From an uncultured Chitinophagaceae bacterium (lineage in GTDB: Bacteria > Bacteroidota > Bacteroidia > Chitinophagales > Chitinophagaceae), in the NCBI GenBank assembly GCA_934502905.1, contig CAKSVK010000153.1, positions 1 to 8,246 of the forward strand: a stretch of DNA of 8,246 nt, read 5' to 3'. Position numbers and translations under genes: made by a program. Below, one piece after another: positions 1 through 6,345 of this stretch (within the stretch, counting starts at the first letter, position 1; every line of letters starts with the position of its first letter). The notes below the pieces were generated by a model. It had not been told where the DNA came from and did not search any database. It was given only the letters and a program-made list of their open reading frames with translations.

Positions 1-119
1 CGGATAGTTTGGCCTTTTTTGAAGTGTTGTATAATGCAAAAAAACCGGCAAAACAGGAGGCGATAATTAAGGTATACATGCTGATAGTAAAAGAGGCAAA
101 ATTATATTACCCGGCGTAA
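1..119 (+). CDS. 3' end of an unidentified gene (partial at left edge)
   Basis: An open frame (codons from base 3) runs from the window edge to a TAA at 117-119 and gives 38 residues. The translation is lysine-rich and helical-looking, with segments such as FFEVLYNAKKPAKQEA and VYMLIVKEAKLYYPA, which reads more like a real C-terminus than random sequence. The family is not identifiable from so little. The spacing of the KPAK segment and the following helix faintly recalls the C-terminal end of IS110-type transposases, but this is not enough for a call. The next gene on this strand starts about 280 bp later, so the two need not share a transcript. A hairpin overlaps the stop codon. It could also be a chance open frame. 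Confidence 0.35.
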   Translation, partial: DSLAFFEVLYNAKKPAKQEAIIKVYMLIVKEAKLYYPA

Positions 120-132
120 GAGAACCTTACGC
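114..132. repeat. 7-bp perfect inverted repeat over the stop of the left-edge frame
   Basis: GCGTAAG (114-120) and CTTACGC (126-132) are perfect reverse complements around a 5-nt loop, and the left arm contains the TAA stop of the partial frame. A competing shorter pairing, CCTTA/TAAGG, starts inside the same element at 125. No T tract follows on the plus strand, so it is not a standard intrinsic terminator. It may be an end-of-gene stabilising hairpin. Confidence 0.35.
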
Positions 133-401
133 AATAAGGAAACGCATTTACGCGATCAGGAACTTAATTTCTATACGGGGCTAAAACGGATACTGAAATA
201 GTAGTATTCGCAATTATCAGTAAATAATTACTTTAGATGTATGCAAGCCGGTATAGGCTGTTTTGACCCAGAGGAGCTGTAACGTTTCATCGTATGCTGA
301 AAGGAAAAACAGCATGGCGGAAGGGTGCCATAAAGGGGGATATAAAGATTTCTGGATGCCTGTACAATAAAATAAGCAACAAGCCGTATACCAAACATCA
401 G

Positions 402-1460
402 ATGAAGTTATTTCGATTTTTAATGTTTTGCATGGCGAGTCTTTTTACATCCTGCAACTCCTGGAAAGTCATTCATACCGGCGAGTTTGCAGGAGAGACG
501 TACAGCGTGCAACAAAAGGAGCATAAGGGATTTTCCACCAATCATTTTGAATGGCGTATTAAGTTGGGCAGGCACAGGCCGGTTTACATTAATGCCCACA
601 CAAGTGATTGGGGTCCTCCTTACAGTGAGGACCTGTTCCGGGAAAGGAAGCTGCTTTACCTGGAAAAAGAGAGCAGTCCCTATTCCAATATTCCATTGGA
701 GTATTATAACAACCACCACCGGGGCACATTATTATACGTGCCCTGTAAAGAGAACAATGATAAAAACTGTATTGCCTATTTTGGCCTGTTTGAAAATAAA
801 TGGCCGGAGCTGAAATCATTATTCGGTGGGATGCAACCATCCGGGTTTCCTGAGATCATCGGCATCGTTTCGGGAAAAAGCGACGAAATAGAGCACCGGT
901 TTTACGGCTTATACGAGGAGAAGGAAATTGTGCTGGTCATTCACAACGATGGCAGGATAGCAATAGAGGAAGACAAGAATGCGTTTGCCGCCGGCATTGC
1001 ATCCGGTTATTATCCTAAGGTCGTAATGCCGGGGAAAAAGATCCTGCTGTCAAAAGAGCCTCATGGAATTACCCGAAATGATCTGTTGCAACTGAAAAAC
1101 AGGCAGGGGGAAACACCGGATATGTTTTTCAGTATAGAGGAAACCACCATAAACCAGCACCATATCAATCTTCCACCTATGTATGAGAACGCGCTGGCAT
1201 TATATAATGACGGAAAGAAAGCAGAAGCCCTCGGCTGGTTCAGGGACGTAAAGGAATATGCTACCAGGGAGCATTCATACATCATTGCAATGAAAGCCTT
1301 AAAATACCTCGCCATCCTGTATAAAGAGAATGGAGATACCGCCAGCCTGAAGTATCAGTTGAATGCAGCGGAGCTCATAGAACAATATCACCCGGAAGCA
1401 CTGGATTCGGTGCAGCGTGAGCTGGAGGAAATAAAGGCTATTGCCGGCGGTAACCTGTAG
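402..1460 (+). CDS. Predicted lipoprotein with C-terminal TPR-like helices, function unknown
   Basis: I do not recognise the family. I chose the ATG at 402 (352 residues) over an upstream in-frame ATG at 294, because 402 places a hydrophobic segment with a terminal cysteine (MKLFRFLMFCMASLFTSC) at the N-terminus as a lipoprotein signal peptide. The upstream start would add 36 mostly basic residues before it. Cys18 in the context LFTSC is the likely lipidated residue, although Phe at -3 is not canonical. The middle of the protein is mixed, rich in aromatic and charged residues, with a Cys pair 9 residues apart (contexts YVPC and NKNC... reading YVPCKENNDKNC). From about residue 258 onwards it becomes helical with TPR-like spacing (ALALYNDGKKAEALGWF, then ALKYLAILYKENGD), so it may bind a partner protein in the envelope. 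The 282 bp upstream hold no other gene and no convincing promoter. It converges on the receptor gene. Confidence 0.75.
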   Translation: MKLFRFLMFCMASLFTSCNSWKVIHTGEFAGETYSVQQKEHKGFSTNHFEWRIKLGRHRPVYINAHTSDWGPPYSEDLFRERKLLYLEKESSPYSNIPLEYYNNHHRGTLLYVPCKENNDKNCIAYFGLFENKWPELKSLFGGMQPSGFPEIIGIVSGKSDEIEHRFYGLYEEKEIVLVIHNDGRIAIEEDKNAFAAGIASGYYPKVVMPGKKILLSKEPHGITRNDLLQLKNRQGETPDMFFSIEETTINQHHINLPPMYENALALYNDGKKAEALGWFRDVKEYATREHSYIIAMKALKYLAILYKENGDTASLKYQLNAAELIEQYHPEALDSVQRELEEIKAIAGGNL

Positions 1461-1479
1461 ATAGAAAACGTCTTATAGC

Positions 1480-1575
1480 TTCGCCGGTTTATTATCCCTT
1501 GCAGAAAGCTACCCTCTTCATTAAGCACGAAAGGGAAGCTGTCAATGGACAACCTCCCCTCGTTTTTCCGGCGAA
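1480..1575. repeat. Nested inverted repeats between convergent genes
   Basis: The spacer between the two convergent genes contains an outer 8-bp perfect inverted repeat, TTCGCCGG (1480-1487) and CCGGCGAA (1568-1575). Inside it lies an imperfect stem, AGCTACCCTCTTC (1507-1519) against GAAAGGGAAGCT (1529-1540). Neither is followed by a good T tract on either strand. They may end or protect the 3' ends of the two converging transcripts, but short inverted repeats with a long loop also arise by chance. Confidence 0.25.
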
Positions 1576-1602
1576 TGTCTGTTTATTTGTGACCTGGGTT
1601 TA

Positions 1603-3963
1603 TCAAAGCTTTATATTAATTCCAAAAGTAAAGTTGGTTCCCGCCATCGGGAAGTAGTAATTTTCTGCAATCACTGCACCTCCTGAAATATAACTAAAAG
1701 TGGATCCATTGGGCTCATACCGTTTGTTAAACAGGTTATTCACCTGTAACACCAGATTCGTTTCTTTGAATACCACATTATTCAGGGTATAAATGGTCCT
1801 GAAGTTCTGTACATAAAAAGGATTCAGCGACCTGCTTTTGTTTCCGGTATTATCCAGGTATTGCCTGCTGACATACTTTCCGGAGAAGCTGATCTCCCAG
1901 TTTTTGACCGGCAGAAAATTCACATCTGCGCCACCGACCACCGACGGGGAAAATGAAATATCCGTTTCCTTAAAGGTCTCTGTTTTTTGTCCTCCTTCAT
2001 CATAGTCATCATACCATGCGGTATAGTTTTGAATTTTATTACGACTTACAGCCAGATTGCCGTTTATGTTCAACCAGGAAACCGGCTGCCATCTTCCCTG
2101 CAGCTCTACCCCCATACGGTAACTGTCGGGGATATTGGTCCGGGTATAAGCACCCACATCATTAATTTTTCCGGTCAATACCAGTTGGTTGGTATATTTC
2201 ATATAAAACAGTGTAGCGCCCCAGGCAAATACCGTATTTCTCTGCTCCAGTCCCAGTTCAAAATCATGTAGTGTTTCGGGTTTGGGCCGGGTGGCAGTAC
2301 CGGCTTCAAAATCATCACGATTCGGCTCCTTGCTTGCCAGCGCGTAGGAGAAATATCCATTCCAGCCCTGGCGGCTGTAACTGATGCCAGCCTTTGGATT
2401 CACGAAATGGTACTGCTGGTCTACCGTCATATCCGGATTGTCCCTGAAGCCGTTCATATCGTAATTCACATGACGATACTGAATATCTCCGAACACCTCC
2501 CAGTAAGCTGCAATTCTCTGCTGCAGCTTGGTATACAAATTCAGATCAGTTTTAAACGCATCCAGGTTATACCATTCGTAATCAACAGGAATGCCTACCT
2601 GTGCCCAGGTGAGCCTGCCAAAATGTTTACCATCATATTTATTCCAGCCACCGCCGGTGATCCATTGCGTACCACCGTTTTTATATTGCAGCGAAAAAAT
2701 TCCACCGTAGTAATAGTTATCCAGGTGCAACTGCCGTACTACATCCGTTTTCGATATTACCGAGTCACCAATCGTAACATCCGGCAACCCGAATGAGGAA
2801 AATTTACGCCCTGCCTTGTACTGCTCATAGTAACCCTTTCCTCTTGTCAGGAAGAGGGCGGTATTAATACTCAACCTGTTGTTGATGCCCTGGTTGTAAA
2901 AAAACTGGTAGTGGTCCTGCTGGTAATTATCGGTTTCATTTTCATAAGGTGTGCCCGGCTTTTCCGTACCGGCAGAATTATAGGTACGGTCTGTCTGCAG
3001 CAGGCTTTCCGGGATACCGTTCCAGGCATGGTAGGTTCTTTCTTTGCCCGAAAATACATTTACGCGAAAAGAAGCATTGCCTGTAAAATAAGCGCCGGAC
3101 AAATAGAATGACTTCAGGTTGCTGGTCGCCCTGTCGATATAGCCGTCGCTGGTAACAGAAGATAAACGGGCATCTACCGTAAACTTACCGTCTATAAGGC
3201 CGGTACCGGCTTTTACGGTATTCTTCCAGGTATTAAAAGAGCCGTAACTGTTATTTAGCTCTCCGTATGGTTTTTCAATAAATTCGTTGGTGCTCATATT
3301 GATAGTAGCGCCGAAAGCACCTGCTCCGTTGCTGCTCGTTCCTACGCCGCGCTGCACCTGGATGCTGCTGACGGAGGAAACAAAATCGGGCATATTCACA
3401 AAAAAGCTTCCCTGCGATTCCGCATCATTGTAAGGAATGCCATTCAGGGTCACGTTGATCCGTGTAGCATCCGTTCCGCGGATACGCATAGCCGTATAGC
3501 CGACCCCATTACCAGCATCAGAATTGGCAACCACCGACGGCAGGCTGTTCAGCAACATTGGCAGATCCTGCCCTGTATTGATCTTTTCTATCTCCCGGCG
3601 GCTGATATTACTTTTGGTAAACGGGCTTCGTTCCGAAGCCCGCACGGTTTTGATCTCAATAGGCTGGAGCAACAAATGGATCCTTTCGAGAAAAATTTCA
3701 ACATCTTTGCCTGTTGCCTGCATGGACAGGGTTTTGTACCCGACTGCAGATATTTCCAATACGGGTTCATTACCCCTGGAAGCAGGCAATTGAAAATAGC
3801 CGTTTTCATCTGTCACGGCATAATGACTTCTGGAAATACTGACGGTGGCATTGGCTACCGGCAAACCGGTTTCCTTCTCCGATACTTTTCCACGGATGGT
3901 TGACTGGGCCAAGGCGCCCAGGTGTAACAGACATGCTAATACAATAGCATACAATTGCTTCAT
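1603..3963 (-). CDS. TonB-dependent outer-membrane receptor under TPP-riboswitch control (probable thiamin uptake)
   Basis: This 786-residue protein has a signal peptide (MKQLYAIVLACLLHLGALA, likely cut before Gln20). A carboxypeptidase-regulatory-like beta-sandwich follows at about residues 22-95 (IRGKVSEKETGLPVANATV, then TDENGYFQLP). A plug domain lies at about 113-225 with the typical stretches MRIRGTDATRINVTLNGIPY, IQVQRGVGTSSNGAGAFGA and INMST. The remaining ~560 residues form the beta-barrel, ending in FTFGINIKL. The length suits an ordinary TonB receptor rather than a SusC protein (about 1000 residues), and no SusD partner is present. It would import a substrate across the outer membrane using TonB-ExbB-ExbD energy. 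Substrate inference comes from the leader, which contains a TPP riboswitch; THI-regulated TonB receptors are a known Bacteroidota thiamin-uptake component. The following gene converges on it, so the transcript is monocistronic, without a pnuT-type permease. Family certain; substrate probable. Confidence 0.93.
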   Translation of the reverse strand: MKQLYAIVLACLLHLGALAQSTIRGKVSEKETGLPVANATVSISRSHYAVTDENGYFQLPASRGNEPVLEISAVGYKTLSMQATGKDVEIFLERIHLLLQPIEIKTVRASERSPFTKSNISRREIEKINTGQDLPMLLNSLPSVVANSDAGNGVGYTAMRIRGTDATRINVTLNGIPYNDAESQGSFFVNMPDFVSSVSSIQVQRGVGTSSNGAGAFGATINMSTNEFIEKPYGELNNSYGSFNTWKNTVKAGTGLIDGKFTVDARLSSVTSDGYIDRATSNLKSFYLSGAYFTGNASFRVNVFSGKERTYHAWNGIPESLLQTDRTYNSAGTEKPGTPYENETDNYQQDHYQFFYNQGINNRLSINTALFLTRGKGYYEQYKAGRKFSSFGLPDVTIGDSVISKTDVVRQLHLDNYYYGGIFSLQYKNGGTQWITGGGWNKYDGKHFGRLTWAQVGIPVDYEWYNLDAFKTDLNLYTKLQQRIAAYWEVFGDIQYRHVNYDMNGFRDNPDMTVDQQYHFVNPKAGISYSRQGWNGYFSYALASKEPNRDDFEAGTATRPKPETLHDFELGLEQRNTVFAWGATLFYMKYTNQLVLTGKINDVGAYTRTNIPDSYRMGVELQGRWQPVSWLNINGNLAVSRNKIQNYTAWYDDYDEGGQKTETFKETDISFSPSVVGGADVNFLPVKNWEISFSGKYVSRQYLDNTGNKSRSLNPFYVQNFRTIYTLNNVVFKETNLVLQVNNLFNKRYEPNGSTFSYISGGAVIAENYYFPMAGTNFTFGINIKL

Positions 3964-3987
3964 ACTGTTTTTGTTGTCGGCTCAAAC

Positions 3988-4006
3988 GTGTACACACGCG
4001 GTACAC
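3988..4006 (-). promoter_or_regulatory. Hairpin in the receptor leader close to the start codon
   Basis: GTGTAC (3988-3993) and GTACAC (4001-4006) form a perfect 6-bp stem with a 7-nt loop in the leader RNA. The stem ends 24 nt before the receptor start codon. It lies between the aptamer and the coding region, where a riboswitch expression platform acts. It could influence ribosome access, but nothing in the sequence shows how it would be coupled to TPP binding. Confidence 0.35.
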
Positions 4007-4030
4007 TCACTTGCTTGAAGACCGGATTTA

Positions 4031-4069
4031 CAAAAACAGGAAAGGTGAGATGTGAGGACTCATCCTTCC
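4031..4069 (-). terminator. Terminator-like helix just after, and overlapping, the TPP aptamer
   Basis: In the minus-strand RNA, GGAAGGATGAG (4069-4059) can pair with CTCACCTTTCC (4049-4039). This gives ten base pairs with one bulged A and one bulged U around a 9-nt loop, followed directly by UGUUUUUG (4038-4031). That is the form of an intrinsic terminator about 70 nt before the receptor gene. The 5' arm reuses the GGGAA that is conserved at the aptamer's 3' end, so helix and aptamer should exclude each other. It may be the expression platform or an alternative fold. Confidence 0.4.
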
Positions 4070-4150
4070 CTGCGCAGGCATTACCCTGATCAGGTTCTAC
4101 GGGTTTGATCTCAGCCCCCCGATATTAATCGGAGAACACCCCGGGAATCA
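4060..4150 (-). promoter_or_regulatory. TPP (THI-box) riboswitch aptamer
   Basis: Read on the minus strand, the element contains the conserved blocks of the thiamin pyrophosphate aptamer in order and at normal spacing: CCCGGGGTG, then a short P3 hairpin (CCGATTAATATCGG), GGGCTGAGA, ACCCGTAGAACCTGATC, AGGGTAATGCC and GCGCAGGGAA. CTGAGA and the AACCTGATC...GGTAATGCC...GCGNAGGGAA blocks are the diagnostic parts. The outer P1 helix is imperfect, so the exact ends are uncertain by several bases. It begins about 35 nt after the predicted transcription start and ends about 97 nt before the receptor start codon. By established knowledge it senses TPP and normally represses thiamin synthesis or transport genes. 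Confidence 0.95.
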
Positions 4151-4188
4151 CTGAGGTTAAAAAACAATTAACCGCGGTTATTGTAATG

Positions 4189-4220
4189 CAAAATTAAGGG
4201 AGTTTTAAAATATTTTCAAA
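4189..4220 (-). promoter_or_regulatory. Bacteroidota-type promoter of the riboswitch-receptor transcript
   Basis: On the minus strand TTTG (4220-4217) is followed after 20 nt by TAATTTTG (4196-4189). This matches the Bacteroidota primary sigma consensus of a -33 TTTG and a -7 TAnnTTTG with about 20 nt between them. Transcription would begin near 4183, leaving a leader of about 220 nt containing the whole TPP aptamer. The A/T-rich surroundings and the correct position upstream of the riboswitch support it. Confidence 0.65.
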
Positions 4221-4291
4221 ATACTGTAACTTTTATATTTCTATACCGTATTACAAGGGTTAGTAACCGAGTAAAAACTAATTACCTGTAA

Positions 4292-5017
4292 ATGAAAAAG
4301 ATATTCTTCTTTTTGTCCATTTTGCTGATGGCAAATACCCTGAAAGCCCAGGAGGAAACAGTAGTGGTAAAAGACAATAATGCTGCACAACGGCCGCTAT
4401 CCGGCTCCTTTACCGCCATTACCGTCTCCGGCGCCATCGACATCTACCTATCCCAAAGCAATGAAGAGGTGCTGGCAGTCAGCGCTTCCGAGACCAAATA
4501 CCGGGACAGGATAGTAACGGAGGTGGTGGATGGTGTATTGAAGATCTATTACAATGACAAAGGAATGCAGTTCTCATCCGGCAGTAAAAAGTTGAAAGCC
4601 TATATCTCTTTTAAAAATATCAATTCTATAAAAGCTTCAGGTGCATCTGACGTATACGCCAACGGCGTGATAGAAGTACCTGTCCTGAAGCTGGTATTAT
4701 CCGGCAGCAGCGATTTTAAGGGCGCAGTAAATGTGGGTGATCTGAAGCTGGACCAAAGCGGCAGCTCCGATTCTTATATCAGCGGAAGAGCTGACAAAAC
4801 AACCATCGATGTCAGCGGCGCCAGTGATGTAAAAGGATATGATCTGGAAGTAGATTATTGCGAAGCCAATGCCAGCGGCGCCAGCGACATACAAATAACA
4901 GTGAATAAGGAAATTACCGCTTCCGCCAGCGGCGCCAGTGACATTTATTACAAAGGCTCCCCCGCTCAAAAAAATATCAAAAGCAGCGGTGCCAGCTCTG
5001 TGTCGAAAAGAAATTAG
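4292..5017 (+). CDS. Secreted GIN-domain protein (DUF2807, putative auto-transporter adhesin head type)
   Basis: The 241-residue product starts with a signal peptide (MKKIFFFLSILLMANTLKA, likely cut before Gln20) and has no lipobox cysteine, so it is probably periplasmic or released. The mature part has the GIN/DUF2807 pattern: an opening strand region (FTAITVSGAIDIYLSQ, then KLKAYISFKNINSIKASGAS) and a ladder of Ser-Gly-(Ala/Ser)-Ser-Asp motifs. These start at residues 46, 116, 137, 156, 175, 195, 213 and 232; the first reads SGAID and the last SGASS. The spacing of 18-21 residues fits turns of a right-handed parallel beta-helix. The family is common in Bacteroidota, but its function is not established. 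It is divergent from the thiamin receptor across 328 bp and is probably its own transcription unit, ended by the hairpin at 5098. No Shine-Dalgarno is visible, as is usual for the phylum. Confidence 0.88.
   Translation: MKKIFFFLSILLMANTLKAQEETVVVKDNNAAQRPLSGSFTAITVSGAIDIYLSQSNEEVLAVSASETKYRDRIVTEVVDGVLKIYYNDKGMQFSSGSKKLKAYISFKNINSIKASGASDVYANGVIEVPVLKLVLSGSSDFKGAVNVGDLKLDQSGSSDSYISGRADKTTIDVSGASDVKGYDLEVDYCEANASGASDIQITVNKEITASASGASDIYYKGSPAQKNIKSSGASSVSKRN
4813..4998 (+). repeat. Four copies of a 15-bp repeat encoding SGAS(D/S) in the GIN gene
   Basis: CAGCGGCGCCAGTGA at 4813-4827 recurs as CAGCGGCGCCAGCGA at 4873-4887, CAGCGGCGCCAGTGA at 4927-4941 and, diverged, CAGCGGTGCCAGCTC at 4984-4998. 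The spacings are 60, 54 and 57 bp. The near-identical codon choice points to internal duplication of beta-helix turns or to gene conversion among them. Earlier turns of the same gene encode the motif with other codons. Confidence 0.75.
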
Positions 5018-5097
5018 ACAGCGATCATTCCCGGGCTTCCCGTGTTCATGAAAATGTTGAAAAACATAGTTACGAAGCCGGAGATGTCGAACAGCAG

Positions 5098-5134
5098 GTT
5101 TCCAACCTTCGGAAGGTTGGAAACATTTTCTTTT
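5098..5134 (+). terminator. Intrinsic terminator between the GIN and phosphoesterase genes
   Basis: GTTTCCAACCTT (5098-5109) and AAGGTTGGAAAC (5113-5124) form a perfect 12-bp stem with a 3-nt loop, followed by ATTTTCTTTT (5125-5134). The T tract lies on the plus strand, so the element ends the GIN transcript. It sits 8 bp beyond the stop of the convergent phosphoesterase gene, and the T tract overlaps that stop by two bases. The minus-strand side has no T run, but the stem could still protect that mRNA's 3' end. Confidence 0.85.
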
Positions 5135-6008
5135 ACTCCCTCGGTTCCCAGCCGTAGTCAATATAGTCCCAGGAAATTTCCCCGCCTTTAATTTTTATAT
5201 GCAGGAAGCCTTCTTCATTGTGCTCGGTACCGCGCCAGGAAGGCCTGCCGGCAATAGCGCCGCCTGTAATAAACCGGGTTTTATTCCTCACATTGATATC
5301 CTCCAGCCAGTGCAGGTGCCCCTGCAATACGAGCCGCAGGTTTTTATTATTAAATAACGACAGAACTTCATCCCGGTTGGATATCCATTGCCCGCCTGCA
5401 GCCGTTGCATTGTCGGGGGAGGGGAAAATTTGCTGGAAAGAAGACACCAGCGGTATATGCGTAACGACTGCTATGGGTGTATTGCCGGCAACAGTTGACA
5501 GGTCTTTCTTCAGCCATTCCAACTGCCGGGGTCCTACAAGCCCTATATATTTCCCGTGATTTTCTTCAATTGAATTTAGTACGATAAAATGCCATCCTTT
5601 ATGATCAAAAGAATAGTAAGTGGGGCCGAGGTATCGTTCATACATGCCGTATTTATAATCCCTGTCCGTTGAATCCACCCCGCTTTCTTCTGTGTAGATA
5701 CCGAACAGCTCATGGTTCCCGATACAGTTATACACAGGCACCCGAAAATGCTGTATGGAAGACTTATATAACCGGAATAAAGAATCTGCTCTCGGCTTGT
5801 TTCCCCTCAGTACGTCAAACACCAGGTCGCCACCCGTAATTACAAAATCTGCCGGTAGCTTGTTAGCAGTGTCAATGGCCTTCTTGAAACCAATGGCAGC
5901 GCCTTTTTCCGGCTTTACATGAATATCTGTCATGAAAACAAACGAGAAGTCCTGGGAATAAGCAGGAGAAGTGATCAGCCAACAGATGATAACGAAGAGT
6001 CTTTTCAT
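5133..6008 (-). CDS. Exported calcineurin-like metallophosphoesterase
   Basis: The 291-residue product has a signal peptide (MKRLFVIICWLITSPAYS, likely cut before Gln19), so it acts outside the cytoplasm. The two-metal phosphoesterase motifs are all present in order: D28-x-H30 (MTDIHV), GGD61 followed by D65, GNH99E, VTH184IP and GH231LH233. The aromatic-rich insert around YTEESGVDSTDRDYKYGMY, between the third and fourth motifs, resembles purple-acid-phosphatase-like and cyclic-nucleotide-phosphodiesterase-like members. The family hydrolyses phosphomono- or diesters; the substrate cannot be told from sequence. The start at 6008 is the only one that gives the signal peptide. No Shine-Dalgarno or clear promoter is seen upstream, and no partner gene adjoins it, so phosphate scavenging or nucleotide salvage is only a guess. 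Confidence 0.9.
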   Translation of the reverse strand: MKRLFVIICWLITSPAYSQDFSFVFMTDIHVKPEKGAAIGFKKAIDTANKLPADFVITGGDLVFDVLRGNKPRADSLFRLYKSSIQHFRVPVYNCIGNHELFGIYTEESGVDSTDRDYKYGMYERYLGPTYYSFDHKGWHFIVLNSIEENHGKYIGLVGPRQLEWLKKDLSTVAGNTPIAVVTHIPLVSSFQQIFPSPDNATAAGGQWISNRDEVLSLFNNKNLRLVLQGHLHWLEDINVRNKTRFITGGAIAGRPSWRGTEHNEEGFLHIKIKGGEISWDYIDYGWEPRE

Positions 6009-6345
6009 TACATTCCTTTGATCATAAGGAGAAGAGGGGACTGTTCTTATAACCAGGCGGCAAGGAAAATTAATTGTTAACTGATGAATTACATTAGCTT
6101 ATCCTGTGTGTGGTGGCAACCGGGCGGTCTACCATCTGTCGAAACAAACGCTGGCAAAGGCCTTTCCGGAGATGACTTGCTACCGGTTCATTCTGCCGGA
6201 TTGCGTTAGGGCTTTTGTCATATTCCTGATACAGTCAGGGGTGAAATTATAAAGGCACAAGTGACCGGCAAGCCAAACACCTGCCAGGAAGTGAGAGTTT
6301 CAAATTAATCCTTTCCTTCGCTGGCTGGATTCTGCTTTCATCTTA
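6009..6345. other. 337-bp intergenic gap
   Basis: This spacer separates two minus-strand genes, the halogenase-like gene upstream and the phosphoesterase downstream. It holds one possible transposase remnant (6088-6252), a perfect CCTGA/TCAGG 5-bp stem at 6225-6239 and, on the minus strand, a GGCAGG/CTTGCC stem with one G-U pair near 6270-6288. None has a T tract that would make it a clear terminator. No consensus TAnnTTTG box with a matching -33 element is seen for the phosphoesterase gene. Its length suggests that the two neighbouring genes are separate transcription units. Confidence 0.5.
6088..6252 (+). pseudogene. Possible remnant of an IS982-like transposase N-terminus
   Basis: An open stretch between a TGA (6085-6087) and the TAA at 6250-6252 encodes about 54 residues without a proper start codon. 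The segment AVYHLSKQTLAKAFPEM followed by TCYRFILPDCVRAFVIFL has the order His-Leu, a short helix, Phe-Pro, Tyr, Arg-Phe and a hydrophobic helix. In IS982-family transposases the N-terminal region reads roughly FP..xSYxRFxxL with a hydrophobic helix after it; here one residue between Tyr and Arg is missing. The DDE catalytic part is absent, and no terminal inverted repeats or target duplication are visible. It could be a decayed insertion or a chance frame. Confidence 0.28.

Noticed and set aside
207..236. TTCG, 18 nt, TACTTTAG as a promoter for the lipoprotein gene
   Set aside because: Both boxes differ from the Bacteroidota consensus in one position and such near-matches are common in A/T-rich spacers.
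294..401. In-frame upstream ATG that would lengthen the lipoprotein by 36 residues
   Set aside because: It would bury the hydrophobic lipoprotein signal inside the protein behind a basic, low-complexity extension; the ATG at 402 explains the sequence better.
1603..3963. SusC-type glycan receptor
   Set aside because: It is about 200 residues shorter than SusC proteins, has no SusD neighbour, and its riboswitch points to thiamin.
4227..4234. TAACTTTT as the -7 box of the GIN-domain gene
   Set aside because: It lacks the final G and no TTTG lies at the correct distance upstream, so it is too weak to list, although a promoter for this gene should be in this spacer.
4813..4998. CRISPR-like array from the spaced 15-bp repeats
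   Set aside because: The repeats are in frame, encode a recurring protein motif and have codon-length spacing; they are beta-helix turns and not CRISPR repeats.
5054..5067. ATGTT/AACAT stem in the spacer after the GIN gene
   Set aside because: Only five A/T-rich pairs with no T tract; the strong hairpin 30 bp later is the evident terminator.
4697..5161. Minus-strand open frame of 154 codons opposite the GIN gene
   Set aside because: It is the antisense reading of the SGASD repeats, giving an Ala/Gly-rich product, and it runs through the terminator hairpin.
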